From contig JAAYAG010000056.1 in assembly GCA_012719495.1 (NCBI GenBank), forward strand, positions 1 through 50,864: a stretch of 50,864 nt of DNA, written 5' to 3'. This stretch comes from Bacteroidales bacterium. Its GTDB lineage: Bacteria; Bacteroidota; Bacteroidia; Bacteroidales; Prolixibacteraceae. Shown here one piece after another: positions 26,492 through 34,313 of this stretch. The notes beneath the pieces were generated by a model. It was given only the letters and a program-made list of their open reading frames with translations, was not told where the DNA came from and did not search any database. The number at the start of each line of letters is the position of its first letter. Position 1 is the first letter of the stretch. The position numbers and the translations under genes were made by a program.

Positions 26492-28852
26492 ATGAAAACA
26501 CAAATTAGTAAAGCTTTATTGTTACTTTTTGCCTTACCCCTTTTTTTTCTATCGAACCCAGCGAACGCAGCAACATTTAATCAGGTGGTTCGTGGCACCT
26601 TAATCGACCGCGACACCAAACAGCCCATTATTGGCGCAAACATTGTGCTTGTTAACAGTAACCCAATTATCGGAGCCAGCACCAATGAAAATGGAGAGTT
26701 CAGACTTGAAAATATTAAAAATGGACGCATAACTTTAAGTATCACTTGCTTGGGTTATGAAAAACTTACAGCACCTAATATACAAGTAATTAGTGGGAAA
26801 GAGTGCGTTTTGGAACTCGAAATGGCCGAATCGTTCGAAACCATTGGCGAAATAAAAGTGAATGGTCACAACGGTAAGCGAGGTGAAGTGCTGAACGAAA
26901 TGGCCATTATTAGCGCAAGAGCCTTCACGGTGGATGAAACCAAGCGGTATGCCGGTTCACTCGACGATCCCTCGCGAATGGTAAGTGCCTTTGCCGGGGT
27001 AACCACCGACCCCGCCGGTCTGAATGAAATTGTGGTCAGGGGCAATAGCCCTAAAGGAATTCAATGGCGCCTCGAAGGCCTTGAAATTCCTAACCCCAAC
27101 CATTTCTCACATCAAGGCAATACAGGCGGCCCAATTAATGCACTAAGCAGTAATATGTTGTCGACTTCTGATTTTTACACTGGAGCCTTCTCTCCCGAAT
27201 ATGGCAATGCGTTAAGCGGAATTTTCGATATGAAAATGCGGACCGGGAACAACGAAAAACACGAGTTTACCTTGGGTGTTGGTGCCCTTGGTATTGATGT
27301 AGCTGCCGAAGGGCCATTTAAAAAAGGGAACCGAAGCTCGTATAATCTCAATTACAGGTACTCAACATTGTCGCTACTCGACAATATGGGATTAGTAGAT
27401 TTTGGTGGAGTTCCCCGCTATCAGGATCTTTCGTTCAAAACAAACTTTATTACCAAAAATGCTGGAACTTTCTCGGTATTCGGGCTTCTTGGCTTAAGCG
27501 AAATTGATGTAAACCAAACCAATGCAAAAAATGATACCGTATTCAAAGGCACACAACAATCGAGGTTTGGAGTGATTGGGTTGAACCATTTGATTCACGT
27601 CAACAATAATTCGTTTTTCAAAACTTCGGTAGCCTTCTCGAACAATGGATCGGGAGTTAATGGAGAGTCTCTTTTCAGCGATGACAAGTTTTACGAATCG
27701 ATGAAAAGAGATTGGAACAACAACACCCTTCAGGTTTCAACTCGGTATAGTAACCGCATAAACAACAACTTGCGCATTATTGCCGGTATTGAATACAAGC
27801 ACATGTTTTATGATATGAAAGACGATTTCCGCTATGACGACGATTTTCGCTGGCGCACAAACATAGATATGAAAGAAAATACCGGCATGCTCGAGTCGTT
27901 TGTAAACTGTAAATACCGGGTTGTCAAAAACGTGAATATCGTGGCAGGCTTGCATTACACCAATTTCCTGTTAAATAATTCACAAGCCCTTGAACCCCGG
28001 GCTGCTATAAAATGGGACATCACCCCAAAAAGCAGCCTGAACTTCGGGTACGGCAAACATAGTATGCCAGAAAATATTGTTACCTATTTTGCAAATGTTT
28101 ACGATGAAAATATGGTTGCCTCAACGCCTAATAAAAATCTGGGCTTAACCAAAGCAAACCACTTCATTGTTGGGTACGATCAGCAACTAACCAAAAATAT
28201 GAAAGCCAAGATAGAACTCTATTATCAAGGCCTGTACGATATGCCGGTCGAAAATCTCGACACCAGCAATTTTTCAATAGTTGATCCCTTCGCAAACAAC
28301 ATTATTCCATTGGTAAACGAAGGGGAAGGCCGCAACTACGGAGCTGAATTTACATTAGAGCGTTTCTTCGACAACAGCTATTACTTTTTAGTTACCGGCT
28401 CGCTATACAAAACAGAATATAAGACACTTACCAACGTATGGCACAATACAGTGTTCGATGGGACTTATGCATTTAACTTTCTGGCAGGAAAAGAATTCAT
28501 TTTGGGAAAACCAGAAAAAGGGAACACACTCAACCTGAATACCCGTGTAGTATACAACGGAGGCCGAAGAAACTTAGCGGTTAACGTTGAAGAAAGCCGA
28601 AAAAATGGATATGCAGTTTACGACTACTCAAACCCTTATGAAGACCGTTTGAGCAATATTTTCCAGTTAAATTTCACAGCAAGTTTAAAGCTAAATCGCA
28701 AAAACGTGACTCACGAACTACTGCTCGACTTCTTTAATATAACTAATAACCAAGCAGGTATACGAGAATACTACAATACAATATCAAAAGATCTTGATTA
28801 TGAAAAGCAACTAGGCATTATGCCCAATGTAATGTATCGCATACATTTTTAA
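26492..28852 (+). CDS. TonB-dependent outer-membrane receptor
   Basis: 786 residues from the ATG at 26492; the open frame runs further upstream through the shared element, but the signal peptide begins at this ATG (MKTQISKALLLL, cleavage near ANAATF). A carboxypeptidase-regulatory-like domain covers about residues 30-115 (GTLIDRDTKQPIIGANIV, NENGEFRLENI). The plug contains PSRMVSAFAGVTTDPAGLNE and VVRGNSPKGIQWRLEGLEI. The rest is a beta-barrel that closes with an aromatic-rich end, NVMYRIHF. No STN domain is present, so it does not signal to FecR by itself. The substrate is unknown; no SusD partner is next to it, which argues against a glycan-uptake pair. Confidence 0.92.
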   Translation: MKTQISKALLLLFALPLFFLSNPANAATFNQVVRGTLIDRDTKQPIIGANIVLVNSNPIIGASTNENGEFRLENIKNGRITLSITCLGYEKLTAPNIQVISGKECVLELEMAESFETIGEIKVNGHNGKRGEVLNEMAIISARAFTVDETKRYAGSLDDPSRMVSAFAGVTTDPAGLNEIVVRGNSPKGIQWRLEGLEIPNPNHFSHQGNTGGPINALSSNMLSTSDFYTGAFSPEYGNALSGIFDMKMRTGNNEKHEFTLGVGALGIDVAAEGPFKKGNRSSYNLNYRYSTLSLLDNMGLVDFGGVPRYQDLSFKTNFITKNAGTFSVFGLLGLSEIDVNQTNAKNDTVFKGTQQSRFGVIGLNHLIHVNNNSFFKTSVAFSNNGSGVNGESLFSDDKFYESMKRDWNNNTLQVSTRYSNRINNNLRIIAGIEYKHMFYDMKDDFRYDDDFRWRTNIDMKENTGMLESFVNCKYRVVKNVNIVAGLHYTNFLLNNSQALEPRAAIKWDITPKSSLNFGYGKHSMPENIVTYFANVYDENMVASTPNKNLGLTKANHFIVGYDQQLTKNMKAKIELYYQGLYDMPVENLDTSNFSIVDPFANNIIPLVNEGEGRNYGAEFTLERFFDNSYYFLVTGSLYKTEYKTLTNVWHNTVFDGTYAFNFLAGKEFILGKPEKGNTLNLNTRVVYNGGRRNLAVNVEESRKNGYAVYDYSNPYEDRLSNIFQLNFTASLKLNRKNVTHELLLDFFNITNNQAGIREYYNTISKDLDYEKQLGIMPNVMYRIHF

Positions 28853-28869
28853 GTCATACAATTCGAATA

Positions 28870-28912
28870 AACAAACAAGCGCCGACCGGAATATGGTTGG
28901 CGTTTGTTTTTT
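28870..28912 (+). terminator. Terminator after the TonB receptor
   Basis: AAACAAGCGCCGACC pairs with GGTTGGCGTTTGTTT (two mismatches) over a short loop, and six T follow. Confidence 0.8.
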
Positions 28913-28921
28913 CAATCTACA

Positions 28922-28937
28922 CACCCCGAGCGGGGTG
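28922..28937. repeat. Perfect short GC-rich palindrome
   Basis: CACCCCG-AG-CGGGGTG: seven paired bases with a two-base centre, in an otherwise AT-rich gap. It has no T run, so it is not a terminator; a protein-binding site or chance are both possible. Confidence 0.45.
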
Positions 28938-29058
28938 CGACAATAAGTTAATCTTTAAAAAAATATGTTTTGAAATTACTAAAAGCACTTTACTATATCA
29001 ACCTTTTTTTGAAATAGTTATGAACCGCAAAAAAAATTGATTTTTTTTTCAAATTCTG

Positions 29059-29106
29059 TTGGGGGGGTGCCCAAGGGTTGTTGTCATAGAGCCAAATTCA
29101 GAAATA
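29059..29106 (+). promoter_or_regulatory. Shared upstream element, copy 4 (before the second repeat protein)
   Basis: TTGGGGGGGTGC and TGTTGTCATAG at 29079-29089, with the same 18-nt distance between the G run and TGTTGTC, then GCCAAATTCAG as in copies 1 and 2 (GCACAAATTG). The start codon lies 48 nt downstream. Confidence 0.65.
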
Positions 29107-29136
29107 GAAAAAACAAATTTTAAAATTCAACATACC

Positions 29137-30180
29137 ATGAAAACACAAATTTTGGCTTTAATGCTTTTACTCTTATCTCTCTCTACAGCTTTTGCTCAGC
29201 AAGATTCTTTAAAAAAGAACGAACTGGTGTTCTACTCTTTCATTGTGAACCGTACGCCCGACAATTTTAACATTCCGTTGATTGGCTTTGTCAATATTGC
29301 CAACGGAAACCACAACAGTGCCGAAGTGGGTTTTGTGAATTATACAAACGGAAATTTCACCGGCGGACAGATTAGCTTCATAAACACCGTGGCAAAAAAC
29401 TGTACTGGTTCGCAGATTGGCTTTGTAAATACAACAGTGAAAAAAATGAAAGGTGCACAGATCGGGTTCGTAAACAACACGTTGGGCGACTTCTTGGGGT
29501 CTCAAGTTGGGTTCGTTAACACTTCGGCCAAGAAGTCGGACAACATTCAAATTGGCTTCGTCAACACCTGTGGCGATTCACTTAGGGGCGCACAAATAGG
29601 ATTTGTAAATACCTCGCTGAAACGAACTGTAGCTCCGCAAATTGGGTTCGTAAATATGGCAAAATCGCTGAAAGGCACGCAAATAGGTTTTGTTAATTTT
29701 GTCGATTCTATTGAGTCGGGAGTTCCACTTGGTTTCCTTTCGATTGTAAGAAAAGGTGGGTATCATGCCATAGAACTGTCGGTTAATGAGATGTATCCCC
29801 TCAATTTATCGTATAAAATTGGTATTCCCGAGTTGTATACCTCGTTCGTGATTTCGTACAATCCAAAAGAAACAAAAAATGTAGCCATTGGAGCCGGCCT
29901 CGGATCAATTATCCCATTGGGAAAACGCTTATGCTTCAATCCTGAATTCTCATCACAAACCTTGTTCTTCGATAATTTTCAACAATATACCAACTTCGGA
30001 GCCAATATAGGGTTTAAGCTAAACGAGCATGTTATGGTTTCAGCCGGGCCATCGCTCACTTACCAATACAACTACAACAGCAATTCGTATAATGAACCGC
30101 TTTTCTCGTTCTCAGACAGCAACTGGCGAAATGGGAATTTTATAACCGGGGCTCGGGCTGCTGTTCGGTATAAATTTTAA
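29137..30180 (+). CDS. Exported surface-repeat protein (LA_2272-like)
   Basis: 347 residues from ATG 29137, which opens a signal peptide ending TAFAQQ; the upstream in-frame TTG lies inside the regulatory element. From about residue 47 to 205 there are nine units of the form GxQIGFVN, related to but distinct from the repeats of the STN protein at 23.7 kb. The end of the protein is beta-rich and closes in RAAVRYKF, like an outer-membrane barrel. The shared upstream element suggests joint control with the sigma factor locus. Function unknown; the family name is from memory of similar proteins. Confidence 0.8.
   Translation: MKTQILALMLLLLSLSTAFAQQDSLKKNELVFYSFIVNRTPDNFNIPLIGFVNIANGNHNSAEVGFVNYTNGNFTGGQISFINTVAKNCTGSQIGFVNTTVKKMKGAQIGFVNNTLGDFLGSQVGFVNTSAKKSDNIQIGFVNTCGDSLRGAQIGFVNTSLKRTVAPQIGFVNMAKSLKGTQIGFVNFVDSIESGVPLGFLSIVRKGGYHAIELSVNEMYPLNLSYKIGIPELYTSFVISYNPKETKNVAIGAGLGSIIPLGKRLCFNPEFSSQTLFFDNFQQYTNFGANIGFKLNEHVMVSAGPSLTYQYNYNSNSYNEPLFSFSDSNWRNGNFITGARAAVRYKF
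29275..29748 (+). repeat. In-gene tandem repeats, GxQIGFVN type
   Basis: Nine units of 14 to 18 codons (GSQIGFVN, GAQIGFVN, GSQVGFVN, GTQIGFVN and variants). The core octapeptide is much more uniform than in the STN protein. Confidence 0.85.
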
Positions 30181-30312
30181 ACAAAACACAAGCTTAAGTA
30201 TATTTACAGCAGGTGCATGGCGGCAATTCCAATATGTGCCTGTTTCATCTTAATGCTCTGATAATCTAAAAGATGATAGAATTCAATGTCAGTTTAACAC
30301 AATTTCTTAAAA

Positions 30313-31116
30313 ATGAAACGTACACTTCTTACCCGATATTTTATAGTTACATTTTGCTGGTCGTGGGCAATTTGGATAGCAGCCGCACTTCTTTGTAAAG
30401 CTGGAGTTTTAGGCGACCAAGCTACCGACAAAGTAATTAAAACAACAGTCCTTGTTGTTGGAGCGTTTGGCCCGTTGGTTGGAGCTTTTGCAGCCGTTCG
30501 CGCAGAAAAAAACAAGGGTGGTGTTGGGCTCTATTTGAAGCGTTTTCTTTCCTTTAACATCGGATTTAAGGCTTTTATATTCCCATTACTTATTCTTGGC
30601 GGTACTACGTTGCTTGCATGGTTTTTACCATCGCTGTTCGGATATCAAAAAATCTCAATGTTGCTTCCTTCGGCATGGGTCTTTGTGCCCTACCTTATTG
30701 CTATGATGCTCTTTGGTGGCGGTCAGGAAGAATTTGGATGGAGGGGTTATGCTCTTCCAAAACTTGAAGAAAACCTGGGATACTGGAAGTCAAATATCCT
30801 GTTGGGAACTATTTGGGCCGTGTGGCATTTGCCCCTTTGGTTCATTCCGGGAACAAGTCAGCAGTTAATGCATTTCGTTGGTTTTATGATGCTTACTATT
30901 GGTTATTCGTTTCTCTTCTCGTGGTTTAGAAAACTGGCTGGCGAAAAACCATTTTCAGGCATATACGTTCATGGATTGGCGAACGCGTTTATTCCGCTAT
31001 TTCCGATCTTGAACATGCAACCCGGCGCACCGCAACCAGCATTTTGGATCTGGGTTTCGCTTACATTGTTTTCGGGTATTGTAGCAGGGTTGGCTTTTCG
31101 CCGGAAAGCAGGATGA
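30313..31116 (+). CDS. CPBP-family intramembrane metalloprotease
   Basis: 267 residues with about seven membrane helices. The catalytic motifs of the CAAX-protease/bacteriocin-processing family are visible: GGGQEEFGWRGY (EExxxR), WHLPLWF with a conserved His, and a later VHGLANAF. These enzymes cut or sense proteins inside the inner membrane; substrates in Bacteroidota are unknown. It is 132 nt behind the repeat-protein gene and has its own spacing, so joint transcription is uncertain. Confidence 0.9.
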   Translation: MKRTLLTRYFIVTFCWSWAIWIAAALLCKAGVLGDQATDKVIKTTVLVVGAFGPLVGAFAAVRAEKNKGGVGLYLKRFLSFNIGFKAFIFPLLILGGTTLLAWFLPSLFGYQKISMLLPSAWVFVPYLIAMMLFGGGQEEFGWRGYALPKLEENLGYWKSNILLGTIWAVWHLPLWFIPGTSQQLMHFVGFMMLTIGYSFLFSWFRKLAGEKPFSGIYVHGLANAFIPLFPILNMQPGAPQPAFWIWVSLTLFSGIVAGLAFRRKAG

Positions 31117-31384
31117 AGAATAAGTATAATTTATGATTTACACTAATAAACACTTTCTTTTCATTTTCCTACACTTACATTGTTGTTTCCAACGAATCAG
31201 AGTTCTTCATTTTTCGCGACAATAAATGGGTTTTATTTGTTCTGTTTTATAGATAACAACTTCAAAAGACACCCAATGCCTTTTACATTCAACCATTGAA
31301 AAAAGCTAGTGATTGAATGAGTATAAGAAGAATCGTCACCTATAAAAAACAAATAATTCTTTAAAACAATTAAAAACAAGAAAA

Positions 31385-32308
31385 ATGAAAAAATTGAATT
31401 TCGCGAAGGTCTTTACCCTCATTGCATGCTTTTTGATGCTTTTTTCGGCAATACAAGTAAATGCTAGTAGTGTTGAAAAATGCTCATCTCCCGAAACAAA
31501 AGAAATTAATGCTGTTACACCTCCTGTGGCAACAGCTGCAACCGAGATTTCTTCTACTTATTTTAAAGCAAACTGGAATGCCGTTCCTAATGCAACAGCC
31601 TATTACATTAGGGTTGTTGACAAATCAACCCAAGAATTTGTGATCAAGGATCAGGAAACCACGAAAAACTTTTATGTTGTTTCGAACTTGAACCCCAAAA
31701 ATGGATATCATTACTCGGTGAAGGTTAAAGTTGGCGACGAGACATCTGATATTAGCAACTGGATTGACGTAACAACATTGCCTGCAGCACCAGTGGCTAA
31801 AGATGCATCTGATATTACTTCTGCTTCGTTTACCGCTCATTGGGACGACATAGAAGGTGTGAACAATTACTTATTGCGAGTTGTAGATAAAGCAACACAG
31901 GATTTTTTTCTAAAAGATTTTTCCTTACAAGAAAATTCATATAACGTTACCGGATTACAAGCAGACCATAGCTATTCGTATGCCGTTTTTGCTGTCTATA
32001 ATTCTGACGGGCAATCAGGTATTAGCAACTGGATTGAGGTAAAAACATCTGCTCAAGTGGGTATTGAAAACGAACGTTGGCCCAATTTCAAGATTTATCC
32101 TAACCCGGCATCAGATTACCTCATCATTAACGGTATTTTATCCAGATCGAAAGTTGAAGTAATTTCAGTGAACGGTCAGATAGTAAGAAGCTTGATAGCA
32201 AAAAGTGAAAATGAGACCATCTCATTAAGCGGAATTGAAAAAGGGCTTTATATGTTGATCGTGAAAAATGAAAACGGCCAGATTGAAGAGAAATTTATGA
32301 TCAAATAG
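31385..32308 (+). CDS. Secreted fibronectin type III protein with T9SS tail
   Basis: 307 residues. Signal peptide ends near VNASS (residue 28). Two fibronectin type III-like domains follow, each containing FKANWNAVPNATAYYIRVVDK-like strands (second copy FTAHWDDIEGVNNYLLRVVDK in shortened form) and ending SNWI; the two copies are clearly duplicated. The C-terminal type IX sorting domain has KIYPNPASDYL and ends KFMIK. It should be exported and attached at the cell surface. No catalytic domain is present, so a binding role is likely. Confidence 0.88.
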   Translation: MKKLNFAKVFTLIACFLMLFSAIQVNASSVEKCSSPETKEINAVTPPVATAATEISSTYFKANWNAVPNATAYYIRVVDKSTQEFVIKDQETTKNFYVVSNLNPKNGYHYSVKVKVGDETSDISNWIDVTTLPAAPVAKDASDITSASFTAHWDDIEGVNNYLLRVVDKATQDFFLKDFSLQENSYNVTGLQADHSYSYAVFAVYNSDGQSGISNWIEVKTSAQVGIENERWPNFKIYPNPASDYLIINGILSRSKVEVISVNGQIVRSLIAKSENETISLSGIEKGLYMLIVKNENGQIEEKFMIK

Positions 32309-32368
32309 GCGCAAACAGGTTAAAAAAACAACACCTTATTTCTTTTGTCTTTTTAAGGGAAGAGGGCT

Positions 32369-32420
32369 AACTGCTGTCATTCTATTTCCGGGCCAACCGG
32401 AAATGGTTGGCGGCAGTTTT
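32369..32420. terminator. Terminator between converging units
   Basis: GCCAACC and GGTTGGC form the core hairpin at 32392-32411, extended by CTGC/GCAG, with TTTT after it on the plus strand. It may serve both the Fn3 gene and rsgA. Confidence 0.6.
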
Positions 32421-32421
32421 G

Positions 32422-33378
32422 TTACGATCCCAGTCTGTACTTTTCGTTCTCGTCTTCAAATAGGATACTTAAATAACTCTCGTAGCGCGAGGTACTTATC
32501 TGCCCAAGTTCAATGGCTTCGCGCACCGCGCAGCCCGGTTCATGGGTATGGGTGCAATTATTGAAACGGCATTGGTGTGACACCTCGAAAATTTCGGGAA
32601 AGTAATGGCTTACATCGTCGTTTTCCATATCAATCATCCCGAATGATCGTATGCCAGGGGTGTCGATAATGAAACCCCCGAACGACAATTCAAACATCTC
32701 GGAGAATGTCGTAGTATGTTTACCCGATTTATGGGAATCGGAAATTTTTTCCGTTTTAAGGCTCAACGCCGGGTCAATGGTATTTATTAATGTCGATTTT
32801 CCCACTCCCGACACTCCTGTTATCACACTCACCTTGCCGGTTACCATTGCTTTAAAGGCATCAATTCCCTGCCCGGTTACCGTTGACGTTATCAAACATT
32901 CATATCCAATTTTCCGGTAAGTATCGGCCAGTTGTTCCATGCGCAACAACTCTTCTTCGTTGTAAAGGTCAATTTTATTGAAAACCACTACCGACGGAAT
33001 AGAATAAGCTTCGGCTGTAACCAGAAAGCGGTCGATAAAAGTAGGCATCGTTACCGGGTAGTTGATGGTAGCCAGAATGAATGCCATATCGATATTGGAT
33101 GCAATAATATGCGACTCTTTCGAAAGGTTAACCGATTTGCGGATAATGTAATTTTTACGTTGCTGAAGGTTGGTAATTACGCCCATGGGAAGGCCGTTTT
33201 CCGAAGTTTCATTCTGAATTTCAAAGTCGACAATGTCGCCAACAGTAAGCGGATTTGTAGTACGAATGCCCTTGATGCGCAACTTTCCCTTTATGCGGCA
33301 TTCATAAAAAATATTGCCCGACTTAACCGTGTAGCGGCTTCCGGTAGACTTAACAACCAACCCTTCGTGTAAGATCAT
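32422..33378 (-). CDS. rsgA: Ribosome small subunit GTPase RsgA
   Basis: Circularly permuted GTPase that checks 30S subunit maturation. 318 residues: OB-fold at the N terminus, then the G4 motif FNKIDLY before the P-loop GVSGVGKSTLIN, and DTPGIRSFG, which is the permuted order expected of this family. The C-terminal zinc-binding segment has CRFNNCTHTHEPGCAV with the Cys and His ligands. Complete. Confidence 0.97.
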   Translation of the reverse strand: MILHEGLVVKSTGSRYTVKSGNIFYECRIKGKLRIKGIRTTNPLTVGDIVDFEIQNETSENGLPMGVITNLQQRKNYIIRKSVNLSKESHIIASNIDMAFILATINYPVTMPTFIDRFLVTAEAYSIPSVVVFNKIDLYNEEELLRMEQLADTYRKIGYECLITSTVTGQGIDAFKAMVTGKVSVITGVSGVGKSTLINTIDPALSLKTEKISDSHKSGKHTTTFSEMFELSFGGFIIDTPGIRSFGMIDMENDDVSHYFPEIFEVSHQCRFNNCTHTHEPGCAVREAIELGQISTSRYESYLSILFEDENEKYRLGS

Positions 33379-33482
33379 CTACTTGCTAATTTTTAGTCAA
33401 AAGTAATATTTTATTACGATCTCGTTTAAGTTACTAAAGGTTAGGATTCTTTATTGAAGAAGAAAATGAGAATTAATTTTAG

Positions 33483-33671
33483 ATGTTTGATATTGTGGTT
33501 TCTGTTCAGAATAGTATTAACTATGCACTCGCCATGAAAAAATATGCAGTTCCAAGTGAGTTGCATATCTGCGAAAAGGGCGGTCATGGTTATGGATTGG
33601 GCCAGTCGAACGATACCGAAACATTGTGGTCCGAAGCGTGTAAATTGTGGCTTAACACAAGAGGGTTTTAA
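33483..33671 (+). pseudogene. C-terminal remnant of an esterase-type alpha/beta hydrolase
   Basis: 62 codons: SVQNSINYALAMKKYAVPSE, then ELHICEKGGHGYGLG and a final CKLWLNTRGF. This matches the end of acetyl-xylan-esterase-like/BD-FAE hydrolases: the VxNSLxYYxAL helix after the catalytic Asp, and the GGHGFG loop with the catalytic His. An in-frame TAG lies immediately before the ATG, so the front of the gene is lost. The helicase-like gene follows after 6 nt. Confidence 0.75.
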
Positions 33672-33677
33672 AAATTT

Positions 33678-34307
33678 ATGAATAAAATACTGGATCATCA
33701 GCTTGTTGAGGTTTTAATTCGGAATGGATTTACAGACCTTTTTGAATTGGAAAAGATTTGCATTCCAAGAATAAAAAGTGGTCACGATCTGCTATGCGTG
33801 GCTCACGATGGTTGTGGAAAGACAGTTTCAATTGTGTTAGGTATACTTCAACGATTGAAAAAATCGCTCAATGACACACCACGGGCGCTTATTATTGTGC
33901 CCGACATTGCCCGGGCAACGGAAATGAAAAACGAATTTACGCGTTTGGGAAGATATACCGATTTACGGGTGCATCTGGCGTGCGAAAACGAGAAGATCGA
34001 CGACCAGAAAGATCGCATTTACATGGGATCGGATGTGGTGATCGGAACAACCAAACGGCTCAATCAAATTTATTCGTTGTACGCGTTAGATTTAAGTGGG
34101 GTGAAAGTTTTTGCCATCGATGATGCTGACGATGTTATGAAAAGCATGAATTTATCTCAGGTAATACGGCTTTCGCAAGGCCCGGCAAAGACTCAGTTTT
34201 TGGTTTTTGCAGGCAGAATGACCGAATGGGTTGATCGTTTTGCCGAAAAAGCAATGAATGTGCAGGAGGTAATCGAAATTGACGAGGATGCCTCAGGTGA
34301 AGATTAG
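33678..34307 (+). CDS. Half DEAD-box helicase (first RecA domain only)
   Basis: 209 residues, no signal peptide. Motif I is AHDGCGKT, motif Ia region IIVPDIARA, and motif II is DDAD in place of DEAD; the third motif SAT is replaced by VFAGRMTEW. The second RecA domain, needed for unwinding, is absent, and the frame ends cleanly with an acidic tail. Short proteins of this sort occur in other Bacteroidota, so it is probably a real gene rather than a fragment, but it is unlikely to be an active helicase on its own. Confidence 0.75.
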   Translation: MNKILDHQLVEVLIRNGFTDLFELEKICIPRIKSGHDLLCVAHDGCGKTVSIVLGILQRLKKSLNDTPRALIIVPDIARATEMKNEFTRLGRYTDLRVHLACENEKIDDQKDRIYMGSDVVIGTTKRLNQIYSLYALDLSGVKVFAIDDADDVMKSMNLSQVIRLSQGPAKTQFLVFAGRMTEWVDRFAEKAMNVQEVIEIDEDASGED

Positions 34308-34313
34308 CAATCG

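Noticed and set aside
24523-29748. Arrays of short repeats that could be taken for CRISPR or mobile repeats.
   Set aside because: The units vary in length and DNA sequence, stay in frame and agree only at protein level; they are coding repeats.
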